This document shows, piece by piece, positions 17,104 to 25,429 of a stretch of 64,000 bases of DNA. This DNA is from JBCFAY01 sp038562375 (GTDB lineage Bacteria; Bacillota; Clostridia; Christensenellales; CAG-138), in NCBI GenBank assembly GCA_038562375.1, contig JBCFAY010000007.1:94641-158640 (forward strand), given 5' to 3'. Position numbers and translations under genes: made by a program. Below the pieces are notes generated by a model, which made no database searches, had not been told where the DNA came from, and saw nothing but the letters and a program-made list of their open reading frames with translations. Positions within the stretch are counted from its first letter, which is position 1. Each line of letters begins with the position of its first letter.

Positions 17104-17529
17104 ATGCTTTGGAGCGAACGGTACGGGTCCGAACAGATGCCCACTCAAGCGGAAATAAGCTCGTTCATCGGCAACGCGATGTGGGAGGAGTTCAATGCCT
17201 ATTTGCAGCGGGTCTACGGCGTCGAACCGTCCTGCGCTTACAGCAAATGCCCGGCGCAGAAAGGCTGGAACGTCAAATACCAAAAGTCGGGCAGGTCGCT
17301 GTGCACCCTGTACCCGATGGAGGGTTATTTTATCGCTTTGGTCGCCATCGGCGCCAAAGAACAGGCGGAGGCGAATCTCGCGCTAAAGCACTGCACCAAC
17401 CATGTGCGCGAGCTGTATGAAAAAACCGTGCCGATGAACGGCAGCCGCTGGCTGATGATCCGCGTAACCGGCACGGCGGTGTTCGAGGATGTCAAGCGCT
17501 TGATCGCCGTCCGCAGGCCGGTAAAATAA
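17104..17529 (+). CDS. DUF3788 family protein
   Basis: The protein is 141 aa and soluble. The features GNAMWEEFNAYLQRVYGVEPSCAYSKC, GWNVKYQKSGRSLCTLYPMEGYFIALVAIG and GSRWLMIRVTG place it with DUF3788 (an SRPBCC/YdhG-like fold often annotated as DUF3788 domain-containing). Function is unknown; small relatives are widespread in Clostridia. The ATG at 17104 has GAGGAGGGG ideally placed; a TTG six bases upstream is less likely. No cotranscribed neighbour is evident. Confidence 0.75.
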   Translation: MLWSERYGSEQMPTQAEISSFIGNAMWEEFNAYLQRVYGVEPSCAYSKCPAQKGWNVKYQKSGRSLCTLYPMEGYFIALVAIGAKEQAEANLALKHCTNHVRELYEKTVPMNGSRWLMIRVTGTAVFEDVKRLIAVRRPVK

Positions 17530-17640
17530 CCGCGGCCCGAAGCCCGCTTCTTGCTCCCGTTGGCTGTTGGAAGGGGCGGCTCGCCTTGCGCGCAAAGCGC
17601 CGACCGCCGCCGTTTTTAGGAAAATCCGCCTATTTTTCAG

Positions 17641-17669
17641 TTGAAATCTCCCATTTCTTTGTGTATGGT
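17641..17669 (+). promoter_or_regulatory. Promoter of the purO-purH operon
   Basis: TTGAAA (17641-17646), 17 bases, TATGGT (17664-17669). The leader is short, and no purine riboswitch was seen in it. Confidence 0.5.
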
Positions 17670-17700
17670 ATAGGTATTCTTTATTTGAACGAGGTACCCA

Positions 17701-18405
17701 ATGCAGGCGCTATCCATTCATGAGGCGCTCGGCGCCAATCCTTATCCCGGCAGGGGAATCCTGTTCGGGCGCAGTCCCTCGGGGCAGGCGGTCGCGGCAT
17801 ATTTTATCATGGGGCGCAGCCAAAACAGCCGCAACAGGCTGTTTGTTCCCGACGGCGAGGGCCTTCTCACCGAGATACACGACCCCGCCAAGCTGGAAGA
17901 CCCTTCGCTGATCCTCTACGCGCCCGTGAAGATGTTCCATCGGACGCTCATCGTCACCAACGGCGACCAGACGGATACGATATTCGATGCGCTGAAGCAT
18001 GGCCGGAGCTTTGAAAGCGCGCTCAGATCCCGCTGTTTTGAGCCGGACGCGCCCAATTATACGCCCCGGATCAGCGGCATCCTGGAATTCGGCGGCGGCT
18101 TTTCCTATCGGCTTTCGATCCTCAAGGCGGACGAGCGCCAATGCTGCGAGCGGCAATTCTATGAATATGAACTGCCGCAGCCCGGTGTGGGCCATTTGAT
18201 CCATACCTACCGCTCCGACGGGCAGCCCCTGCCCCCCTTCGACGGCGAACCAAAGCGCGTCGCGCTCCCGGACGGCCTTGATAGCATCGCAGAGGAGCTG
18301 TGGGAGAGTCTTGCCGAAGATAACCGCATCTCGCTCTTCGTGCGCGAGATCGATCCGAAAACGCTGTCGGCGCAGACGCGCATCATCAACCGCTTTACAC
18401 GGTAA
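17701..18405 (+). CDS. purO: PurO-type IMP cyclohydrolase
   Basis: The protein is 234 aa, the size of archaeal PurO, and carries its fingerprint: NPYPGRGILFGRSPSGQAV, YFIMGRSQNSRNR, a central GDQTDTI and YTPRISGI. It closes the ring of FAICAR to give IMP, the last step of de novo purine synthesis, replacing the N-terminal domain of ordinary bacterial PurH. It starts at an ATG with GAGGT five bases upstream and runs into the transformylase gene nine bases later, so both final steps are in one operon. Such PurO enzymes occur in some Clostridia as well as archaea. Confidence 0.85.
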   Translation: MQALSIHEALGANPYPGRGILFGRSPSGQAVAAYFIMGRSQNSRNRLFVPDGEGLLTEIHDPAKLEDPSLILYAPVKMFHRTLIVTNGDQTDTIFDALKHGRSFESALRSRCFEPDAPNYTPRISGILEFGGGFSYRLSILKADERQCCERQFYEYELPQPGVGHLIHTYRSDGQPLPPFDGEPKRVALPDGLDSIAEELWESLAEDNRISLFVREIDPKTLSAQTRIINRFTR

Positions 18406-18414
18406 GGAGCATTT

Positions 18415-19593
18415 ATGGCCCAGCGCATTTCCCTGAAATACGGCTGCAACCCCAACCAGAAGCCCGCGAGCATATTCATCGAGCAGGGCGAGCTGCCCGT
18501 CGAGGTCTTAAACGGCTCTCCGGGCTACATCAACTTTCTCGACGCGCTCAACGCTTACCAGCTCGTAAGCGAGCTCAGGCAGGCGCTCAGGCTGCCGGCC
18601 GCGGCGTCGTTCAAGCACGTGAGCCCCGCCGGCGCGGCCGTCGGCATCGCGCTCGACGAGACCGACCGCCGTATGTTCTTCGTCGGCGATATGGATCTTT
18701 CGCCGCTCGCGTGCGCGTATATCCGCGCGCGCGGCTCGGACAGGCTTTCCTCGTTCGGCGATTTCATCGCGCTCTCCGACCCGTGCGACGAGCCCACCGC
18801 GCGCTACATCGCCCCGCTCGTGTCCGACGGAATCATCGCTCCGGGGTTCGCCCCAGAGGCGCTGAACATCCTAAAAGAGAAGCGCAAGGGAAGCTACAAC
18901 ATCATCAAGATCGACCCCGGCTATTCCCCCGCCCCCGTCGAGCGCCGCCGGGTGTACGGCATCACGTTCGAGCAGGGCAGGAACGACGCGCGCATCGACG
19001 CGGGGATCCTCAAGAACATCGTGACACGGAACAGGGAACTGCCGGAACCCGCGGTGCGCGATCTGATATTGGCGCTCATCGCGCTCAAGTATACGCAGTC
19101 AAACTCCGTCTGCTATACGCACAACGGGCAGACGATCGGCGTGGGCGCGGGCCAGCAATCCCGCATCCACTGCACGCGGCTCGCGGGCAGCAAGGCCGAT
19201 CTTTGGCAGTTGAGGCGGCACGAGCGCGTGCTCTCGCTCCCCTTCCTCGACGGCGTGAAGGCGGCCGACCGCGACAACGCGATCGACCTGTATCTGAACG
19301 AACAAGAAGTTGGCGACGTACTCGGCGACGGCAAGTGGCAGCGCCTGTTCCGCTGCAGGCCGGAGCCCCTCGGCGAAACGGAGCGGCAGGCATGGCTTAA
19401 TACGGTTCGCGGCGTGTCGCTCGGCAGCGACGCGTTCTTCCCGTTCGACGACAACATCGAGCGCGCGGCGCGCAGCGGCGTAAGCTATATCGCTCAGCCG
19501 GGCGGCTCCATCCGCGACGAGGACGTGATCGCCGCGTGCGACCGGCACGGGATGGTCATGGCGTTTACGGGACTTCGGCTGTTTCATCATTGA
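18415..19593 (+). CDS. AICAR transformylase, stand-alone (PurH C-terminal domain only)
   Basis: The protein is 392 aa. It starts with LKYGCNPNQKPAS and has FKHVSPAGAAVG, the catalytic Lys-His of AICAR transformylase, LSDPCDEPTA, YTQSNSVCY and the GQQSRIHCTRLAG loop near the end. The IMP cyclohydrolase (MGS-like) half of bifunctional PurH is absent, matching the PurO partner directly upstream. It uses 10-formyl-THF to formylate AICAR. RBS AAGGAG lies before the ATG. A bidirectional terminator follows. It is not truncated: the first residues align with the natural domain boundary. Confidence 0.88.
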   Translation: MAQRISLKYGCNPNQKPASIFIEQGELPVEVLNGSPGYINFLDALNAYQLVSELRQALRLPAAASFKHVSPAGAAVGIALDETDRRMFFVGDMDLSPLACAYIRARGSDRLSSFGDFIALSDPCDEPTARYIAPLVSDGIIAPGFAPEALNILKEKRKGSYNIIKIDPGYSPAPVERRRVYGITFEQGRNDARIDAGILKNIVTRNRELPEPAVRDLILALIALKYTQSNSVCYTHNGQTIGVGAGQQSRIHCTRLAGSKADLWQLRRHERVLSLPFLDGVKAADRDNAIDLYLNEQEVGDVLGDGKWQRLFRCRPEPLGETERQAWLNTVRGVSLGSDAFFPFDDNIERAARSGVSYIAQPGGSIRDEDVIAACDRHGMVMAFTGLRLFHH

Positions 19594-19629
19594 TCAAACG
19601 CAGGCGCTCCGCGCCGCGCAATGTAAAAA

Positions 19630-19659
19630 AACGCCAGATGCCCCGCGGCATATGGCGTT
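19630..19659. terminator. Terminator between convergent purine and ECF operons
   Basis: AACGCCAGATGCC (19630-19642) and GGCATATGGCGTT (19647-19659) form a 13-base stem with one mismatch. An A run precedes and a T-rich stretch follows, so it can act on both strands. Confidence 0.8.
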
Positions 19660-19690
19660 CTTTATTCCATCGGATTTGATGAAAAACGCG

Positions 19691-20494
19691 TCAGGTTTGA
19701 AGGAAGCCGAAGCTGTTGGTAAGCACGACCGCCAGAATAAAGTACGCGATAAAGATCGCCCAGGGCAGCAATCCGAAAACGTAACCTTTCCAGCTGACAT
19801 CATATACGACGGTCTGAGTCCTCTTGCTATATGCTCCAAACGCCCTCGCCTCCATCGCGATCGCGGAGGTCTTCGCCTTTTTCAGGCCGCTGATCAAAAG
19901 AGGGGCGCCGATGCGGATCACGATCTTAGCCTTGTTGATAAGGCCCTTTTCAAAGGTGTTCGTGCCCCGAATCGCATGCGCGTTGAGGATGTTGCGCGCT
20001 TCCTCCTCAAAGATCGGGATAAAGCGGAGCGCCGAATAAAACCCATAGGCGAAGCGATACGGGATTTTCACCCTCTCGACCATGTCATAGATGATCCGCC
20101 GCGGTTCCGTCGTCATAATAAAGCTCAAAACGCTGCTGCCTATCACAAAGACGCGCAACCCAAGGTTGGTTCCGTACCGCCAGGCCGCCTTGCGGAGAAT
20201 AATTCCAAACAACGACACCGTTCCCGTCTCCGGGCCGGCATAGAGCAGCACCTGCATTACGAGCAGGATAAACCCAAACGTCAAAAAGATTCCCATACCC
20301 GAAAGATACGTCCGAAGCGGCACCTTGCCGAGGAACAATATCACCAGGCTCAGGATCAACAGCAGCGTGAGCTGCTGCAGGGGATCGGTGATCACGTATG
20401 CGAGGAACGCCACCGCAACCAATTCCAAGAACTTATTCAGAGCGTCGATTCTGCTTAAGAAGGAATCGATACCCAAATAACAGATTTTAACCAT
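19691..20494 (-). CDS. ECF transporter T component (YkoC-like)
   Basis: The protein is 267 aa with about five membrane helices. The cytoplasmic coupling segment has RFIPIFEEEARNILNAHAIRG and, later, MEARAFGAYSKRT, the two Ala-Arg-Gly-type motifs of EcfT. The chosen start is ATG 20494: GGGAGG lies nine bases upstream, whereas the ATG at 20503 touches that site. The start overlaps the end of the fused ATPase gene by 8 bases. Order S, creatininase-like, A, T mirrors the Bacillus YkoEDC system (thiamin precursor uptake) with one inserted enzyme. Confidence 0.88.
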   Translation of the reverse strand: MVKICYLGIDSFLSRIDALNKFLELVAVAFLAYVITDPLQQLTLLLILSLVILFLGKVPLRTYLSGMGIFLTFGFILLVMQVLLYAGPETGTVSLFGIILRKAAWRYGTNLGLRVFVIGSSVLSFIMTTEPRRIIYDMVERVKIPYRFAYGFYSALRFIPIFEEEARNILNAHAIRGTNTFEKGLINKAKIVIRIGAPLLISGLKKAKTSAIAMEARAFGAYSKRTQTVVYDVSWKGYVFGLLPWAIFIAYFILAVVLTNSFGFLQT

Positions 20495-22229
20495 TGCGAT
20501 CATCCTCCCAAAGAACCGCCCGGATTTCGTCCGCGACCAGAAAGCTCGGAAGCTCCAATTGCGTCTTTGCTTCGGCAAATTCCACGGCCTTGAGGATCTC
20601 CGGCTTTTCGATGGCGCGCGTGCGGATATGCTCCAGGCGCCGGAATAACTCCACCGGAGTTCCGTCAAATACGACTTCACCGGCATCCATTACAAGCACC
20701 TGCTCGGAATAACGGGCAACGAGGTATGTGGTGTGCGAAATCATGATGATGGTCACACCCTGTTCGTTGAGCTTTCGAAGCACCTGCATCATATGATGGC
20801 AATTTTTATAATCAAGTCCGGCGGATGGTTCATCCAAAATCAAGATTTCGGGGTTCTGCACAAGCATCGTCGCGATGCTCAAGCGCCTCTTTTCGCCCAT
20901 GCTCAGCGTGAAGGGATGCCTTTGCTCAAGGCCGGACAGCTCGGTAATCGCGATTGTTTCTTTGACGATCCGCTGCTTTTCCTGATCGGACATGGAGAAC
21001 CGTTTCAGCCCGTAGGCAACCTCGGCAACAACCGTATCCGTTACGAACTGGTGCTCGGGATACTGGAACACATACCCGACCCGCTTGCAGATTTCATTCA
21101 GCGTCACCTTGCCCACATCCATGCCGCCGATGGTGATCCTGCCGCTGTTAGGCTTCAAAAGGCCGATGAGCATCTTGGAAATCGTGGTTTTACCCGAGCC
21201 GTTTTCCCCCATCAGCGCGGTGATGCTGCCCTTCTTGATGCAAAAGGATACGCCGTTGAGCACAGCCGGCTTGGAAGGATAGCTAAAATGCACATCCGTA
21301 GCCGCGATGACGTTTTCAGCCTCGCGGTGGCAGTGCGGCGGCTGGATCTGTTTCGATGCGTCAAGCAGATCTTGAGCGCTTTGTGAAAAAATTTGAGCAA
21401 GTTCCTCCACGACGATGGGAAACCGCTCGCCGGTCATGTTCCTCTGTGCCAAAAACCGGCCCGCCCGGGAAACCTCCGGAATCCACAGGCCCGTTTTTTC
21501 CTCCAGCTCCTTGCTATGCGCCGCCAGGATATCGCGCGGATTGCCCTGATAAAGGATCTCCCCGTTATCCATGACGATCAGTTTATCCACATAGCGCACC
21601 AGCTCGTCGATCTGATGCTCGATCAATATGAGCGTCTTGCCGGTTTCCTGATTGAGCTTATAAAGCGTTTCAAAGATGTCCTCCTTGCCCGAAGGGTCAA
21701 CATTGGCCGTGGGTTGGTCGAGCACGAGGATCTCCGGCTCCATCGCCAATACCGACGCGATCGCCACGCGCTGCTTCTGCCCGCCTGAAAGCTCCATGAT
21801 CCGCCGCTTATCAAAGCCTTTGAGATTGACGAAGCTGAGGTATTTCCGGATGCGCTCCTTGACGGTCTCCCTGTCGATGAGGAGGTTTTCGGGGCCGAAC
21901 GCGACTTCCTCCTCCACGAGCAAATTGCAGAACTGGCTGTCGGGATCCTGAAATACAATGCCGATTTTTGTGGTGATCTGCGAAGTCGGAGCGGATGCGA
22001 CATCGAGGCCGCCGATTAGGATGCTTCCGGTCGTCGTTCCTTCCAGAACATGCGGATAGATCCCGGTCAGGCATAGGCCGAGCGTGCTTTTCCCGCTGCT
22101 CGACGGACCGACGATCGCCACGAACTCCCCCGGCTCGATGGAGATGTTGATATTCTTTAAAAACGGTTTTTCCTGTTCAGGGAAACAGAAATTGAAATCT
22201 TCGATTTGCACCCTGCCTTTGACTTCCAT
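20487..22229 (-). CDS. ECF transporter ATPase, fused double domain (YkoD-like)
   Basis: The protein is 580 aa with two ABC domains. The first has Walker A GPSSSGKST, the Q-loop FQDPDSQFC and LSGGQKQR, with a Walker B aspartate in ILVLDQPTA where Gln replaces the usual catalytic Glu. The second has GENGSGKTT, FQYPEHQF, the signature as LSMGEKRR, and LILDEPSAG. So the first site may be the weak one of an asymmetric pair. The start codon overlaps the stop of the creatininase-family gene (TAATG), a sign of coupling. Confidence 0.88.
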   Translation of the reverse strand: MEVKGRVQIEDFNFCFPEQEKPFLKNINISIEPGEFVAIVGPSSSGKSTLGLCLTGIYPHVLEGTTTGSILIGGLDVASAPTSQITTKIGIVFQDPDSQFCNLLVEEEVAFGPENLLIDRETVKERIRKYLSFVNLKGFDKRRIMELSGGQKQRVAIASVLAMEPEILVLDQPTANVDPSGKEDIFETLYKLNQETGKTLILIEHQIDELVRYVDKLIVMDNGEILYQGNPRDILAAHSKELEEKTGLWIPEVSRAGRFLAQRNMTGERFPIVVEELAQIFSQSAQDLLDASKQIQPPHCHREAENVIAATDVHFSYPSKPAVLNGVSFCIKKGSITALMGENGSGKTTISKMLIGLLKPNSGRITIGGMDVGKVTLNEICKRVGYVFQYPEHQFVTDTVVAEVAYGLKRFSMSDQEKQRIVKETIAITELSGLEQRHPFTLSMGEKRRLSIATMLVQNPEILILDEPSAGLDYKNCHHMMQVLRKLNEQGVTIIMISHTTYLVARYSEQVLVMDAGEVVFDGTPVELFRRLEHIRTRAIEKPEILKAVEFAEAKTQLELPSFLVADEIRAVLWEDDRNG

Positions 22230-23029
22230 TAGCGTCCTCCCGCAGATGCCCGGCTGTTCTTGATGTCTATAAAGGCTTCATAGAGCGCATCTTCGACGGC
22301 GCTGAGCCATCGTCCGCCTTCCTCGGCGCTCGCCCGGACAGGATTTCCGATCGTCCCGGTTTTGCTCACATCCTGCGTCATCCAGCCGAATGGAATGGTT
22401 TCGGAAAAATCCAATGCGGAACATCCTTCGAAATTATCCGGATAATCCTCGCACATCAGCTCTTTGCGCACCAAAGTTTCATCGATCCAAAGTATAATGG
22501 ACGTTTCAATCTGGCCCGCGTGAATGCCGAGCCGCGCCTCCCGCTCGCAGAGGGAAAGATTGTGCTCCGCCAGGTTCCGGGGCATGACCCTCAAGAGAGG
22601 ATGCAGTGCGAATACCTGCATTCCTGTTTGGATGCGCACTTCCCTGGTCATCAGGTCGAGGATCTCGTGGTTGCCGCCGTGTCCGTTTAAAAACACCAGT
22701 TTCCGAAACCCGGCGCGGGCGCAGGAAGCGCCGATTTCATGGAGCACTTTCATGAGCGTTTCGGCGGTAAGGGTAATCGTTCCCGGATAGAGGAGGTGCT
22801 CGTTGCTCTTTCCGTAGGCGAGCAGCGGCAGAAACAACGCCTGTTCCCCCCCCTTTGCGAGGCGCTCCTTGAGCCGTTTTGCGAATTCCGACACGATGAT
22901 GCTGTCCGTCCCGAGCGGAAGATGCGGTCCGTGCTGTTCAACCGAGGCAACCGGAAGGATCGCGATCGCATCCTTCGCCGCCTCCCTCATCTCGTTGGAA
23001 GTATAGTCCCAGAATTGCATTCCATCCAT
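22229..23029 (-). CDS. Creatininase-family amidohydrolase
   Basis: The protein is 266 aa. It begins with the conserved AILPVASVEQHGPHLPLGTDSII (metal-binding Glu, His and Asp), then FLNGHGGN and a long HAGQIETS segment containing further ligands, the standard creatininase fold with a binuclear metal site. Family members cleave cyclic or formyl amides: creatinine, formamidopyrimidines (ArfB type) and mycofactocin precursor (MftE). Lodged between ECF S and A genes of a YkoEDC-like system, it may release a formyl or amide group from an imported thiamin pyrimidine (inference). ATG 23029 follows GGAGG by six bases. Confidence 0.85.
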   Translation of the reverse strand: MDGMQFWDYTSNEMREAAKDAIAILPVASVEQHGPHLPLGTDSIIVSEFAKRLKERLAKGGEQALFLPLLAYGKSNEHLLYPGTITLTAETLMKVLHEIGASCARAGFRKLVFLNGHGGNHEILDLMTREVRIQTGMQVFALHPLLRVMPRNLAEHNLSLCEREARLGIHAGQIETSIILWIDETLVRKELMCEDYPDNFEGCSALDFSETIPFGWMTQDVSKTGTIGNPVRASAEEGGRWLSAVEDALYEAFIDIKNSRASAGGR

Positions 23030-23135
23030 AGGTTTCCTCCGCATCATACAAGTTGACAGGCGGCATCCGGCAGAGGAGCCAGCCGCAATGCGCCCAAATG
23101 CCGCCCCAATCGTTCCTAATAATGCAGCGACGCCG

Positions 23136-23750
23136 TCATTCTTTAAGTTCCACGTTCTTTTCCTTGTCGCCTTCTTTTGCCGTCTTTCTCCCAAGCTTTG
23201 TAACGCCGGCTTTCTCAAGCGCAAGGAGCAAGCCCCAGCCGATCAGTCCGCAGACGATCAGACCGGCAAAAAACGCATCGACCAAATACAGTACTTTAAA
23301 CCCGAATGTAAAATCTCCGAACCAATAGATAAGATCGACAAAGAATCCCGTCATCGTCGCGAGACCGGCCATGACCATCGTCGAAATCATGCTCGGCTTA
23401 TATTTGAATAGAATGAGCCCAAGCTCTGCGCCGATGCCGTTTCCTACCCCGTATACAAGGCACAGCACGCCCGACGCGCTGCCGAAAAGCATCTGGCACA
23501 AGCCGTTGATCAGCGCGGTTGCAATCCCGGCGCCGGGTTTTTTAACGAGCATTCCGCCAAGAACGATGGACAGCAGGTGCAAGGAACCGGGCCACATGGA
23601 GACGAACGGGCTTGCGATCTGCATCGAGCGCACGATCGGATTGATCACAAAAGCGCTCAGCACAGCCCCGATGGCGGCCACCACCGCCATGATCAGTATG
23701 TCCATCGTCGTAAAGAATTTTTTGTTCTTTGTCTGGGTCTGGGTTGCCAT
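23136..23750 (-). CDS. ECF transporter S component (YkoE/ThiW-like)
   Basis: The protein is 204 aa with five or six helices. The sequence TTMDILIMAVVAAIGAVLSAFV, then MWPGSLHLLSIVLGGMLVKKPGAGIATALINGLCQMLFG, is typical of YkoE-type S components for hydroxymethylpyrimidine or related thiamin precursors. The C-terminus is charged and cytoplasmic. It is the first transporter gene after the Lrp regulator. GGGAGG lies nine bases before the ATG. No TPP riboswitch was found upstream, so the ligand is not fixed by regulation. Confidence 0.8.
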   Translation of the reverse strand: MATQTQTKNKKFFTTMDILIMAVVAAIGAVLSAFVINPIVRSMQIASPFVSMWPGSLHLLSIVLGGMLVKKPGAGIATALINGLCQMLFGSASGVLCLVYGVGNGIGAELGLILFKYKPSMISTMVMAGLATMTGFFVDLIYWFGDFTFGFKVLYLVDAFFAGLIVCGLIGWGLLLALEKAGVTKLGRKTAKEGDKEKNVELKE

Positions 23751-23834
23751 TGACGATTCCTCCCTCTTTCATTGCACACGATAGCCCATGATAAGATGGC
23801 TATGAAACGTTTGCGCAATGCCCCAAAAGCCACC

Positions 23835-24302
23835 TCAGCAACGCTTCGATCCGATCAGCGATTTACCCGAAAAGGTCCCCAGCAACACGTTGGTTTTAAT
23901 CTCCTGCACGCCCTCCATCCGGCTGATCGAATGCATCATGAATTCGTTCAGGTGACCGATATCCCTCAGATAGGCAAATGCAAAGATCGAGGCCGTTCCG
24001 GTAAGCAGGATTTCACCGACCTCCCCATATTGAGAGAGTTCCTCCATGATATCCCTTGTCTTCGCGGGAAGCGTGGAGATCTCAAACAGGACGATAATAT
24101 CGAGCTCAAGCTTCTTCGGATCGATATTCACTGTGAATCTGCTGATCACCCCCTCCGCAATCAAGGCATTTACCCGCTTTGTAATTGCTGCGCGCGACAA
24201 TTCCAGGTTACGGGCGATCTCCGCATATGCTATGTTGCTGTTTTCAACGAGTAGCGCCAGGATCTGCTGATCAATCTCATCAAGCTTCTTAATATCCATC
24301 AT
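23835..24302 (-). CDS. Lrp/AsnC family regulator
   Basis: The protein is about 155 aa. The N-terminal HTH is the Lrp type: KLDEIDQQILALLVENSNIAYAEIARNLELSRAAITKRVNALIAEGVISRF. The C-terminal RAM/ligand domain is complete, ending in QEIKTNVLLGTF. Two start regions are open: the pair of ATGs at 24302/24299, used here, and ATG 24341. Neither has a strong ribosome site. It lies 84 bases upstream of the ECF S gene in the same direction and probably controls the transport operon, perhaps in response to an amino acid or small ligand. Confidence 0.82.
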   Translation of the reverse strand: MMDIKKLDEIDQQILALLVENSNIAYAEIARNLELSRAAITKRVNALIAEGVISRFTVNIDPKKLELDIIVLFEISTLPAKTRDIMEELSQYGEVGEILLTGTASIFAFAYLRDIGHLNEFMMHSISRMEGVQEIKTNVLLGTFSGKSLIGSKRC

Positions 24303-24681
24303 GATGTTTTTAGAGACCCCTTTGCCAGAGTTGTCGCGCATCGATTTGATAATTCTATATTACGCATTCTATCACCCCATTTTGCATTTGTCTATCATTT
24401 TTCGTTAAATTATTAAATTTGTAAATCTATTATCCTGTTTTTTCGAACTTTGTATCGATTTTATGAGATTATTCGCGCAGTTCGCAGTTCCAGAATTCGC
24501 CTCCTTCAGGGATCTTCTTCCAAAAGGCGTTTTTAAGCATAGTTATCATTAATTTACATCAAGAAATATCCTTTGAAAAGCATGGATTGCATGCAAAGCG
24601 CCCGCCGTGCAAAAACAGGCGGGCGCAATACAATAATAACATGGTGCGCCGATAGCAATCGGCATCCGGAGAGCGTGCAGA
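24303..24681. other. AT-rich intergenic region upstream of the Lrp gene
   Basis: The block at about 24342-24560 is much richer in A+T than its neighbours and is the likely promoter region of the Lrp-ECF operon. No coding frame or riboswitch is visible. A terminator closes it on the right. Confidence 0.6.
24598..24626 (-). terminator. Terminator of the hexapeptide-repeat gene
   Basis: GCGCCCGCC (24598-24606) pairs with GGCGGGCGC (24618-24626); the minus strand continues with TTTG. Confidence 0.65.
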
Positions 24682-25392
24682 TCAAGGCTTGAGCTCGACG
24701 ATCGGATTCTCCTCCATCACGATAGGGCGTTCGAAATACACGCGCTTTTGCCGCGGGATGAAGCCGCGCACGACGGTTCCGGGATAGATCCAGGTATAGG
24801 GACCCACGAGCGTGCCCGGCTGGGTGACGCCGTTCGCGCCGATCCTCGAATGATCGCCCAATACGCACCCGAAGAACGACGTTCCCATGTCGAGCCGCCC
24901 TTCGTCCGAGCGCGCGGTGACGTTGCTCTGGTCGAACTTGCGGTTCGCGGTGATCACGCCGGAGCCCACGCGGGCGGATCTGCCGATCACGCAGTCGCCG
25001 ACGAAGCTCATGCTCTGCACCTTCGCGTAGTTCTGAACGACGCTGTGCTTGATTTCGCAGCCGTGCCCGATCACGCAGTGGTGCCCGATGATCGTGCCGG
25101 GGCGGATGACCGCTCCGGGCATGATCTCGCAGTCCTCGCCGATGATGGCGGGGCCGATGATCGTCACGTCGTTGTAGATGACCGTGCCGCGCCCCACGCT
25201 GTAGCAGCCGTAGGTATGGATCCGACCCTTGCATTCGCCGAGCATGGACTCTACGCCCGGCTTTGTCAGCACGCGCTCGATCACTTCGTCGGCTTTTTTC
25301 AGCGCTTCCCACGGATAGCGGATCCCCTCGAACACCTCGGGATAGATAAAGCTCCCGAAATCCGAAAAATAATAGCTTGCGTCAACGCTCAT
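24682..25392 (-). CDS. Left-handed beta-helix (hexapeptide repeat) protein
   Basis: The protein is 236 aa. Short N-terminal helices (PWEALKKADEVIERVL) lead into a run of hexapeptide turns with I/V at every sixth place: TVIYNDVTIIGPAIIGEDCEIMPGAVIRPGTIIG, and more to about residue 215. This matches the C-terminal, acetyltransferase-like half of GlmU or sugar nucleotidylyltransferases without their catalytic N-terminal domain. The substrate is unknown. The ATG at 25392 has GGAGGGG upstream. It ends 38 bases upstream of metF on the same strand and may share its transcript. Confidence 0.75.
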   Translation of the reverse strand: MSVDASYYFSDFGSFIYPEVFEGIRYPWEALKKADEVIERVLTKPGVESMLGECKGRIHTYGCYSVGRGTVIYNDVTIIGPAIIGEDCEIMPGAVIRPGTIIGHHCVIGHGCEIKHSVVQNYAKVQSMSFVGDCVIGRSARVGSGVITANRKFDQSNVTARSDEGRLDMGTSFFGCVLGDHSRIGANGVTQPGTLVGPYTWIYPGTVVRGFIPRQKRVYFERPIVMEENPIVELKP

Positions 25393-25429
25393 GAAACCCC
25401 TCCGCAAATATGCCTGAATGGAACCCCCG

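Noticed and set aside
23751..24681. TPP riboswitch expected upstream of a thiamin-type ECF operon
   Set aside because: The conserved CUGAGA and ACCUGA-type blocks were not found on the minus strand.
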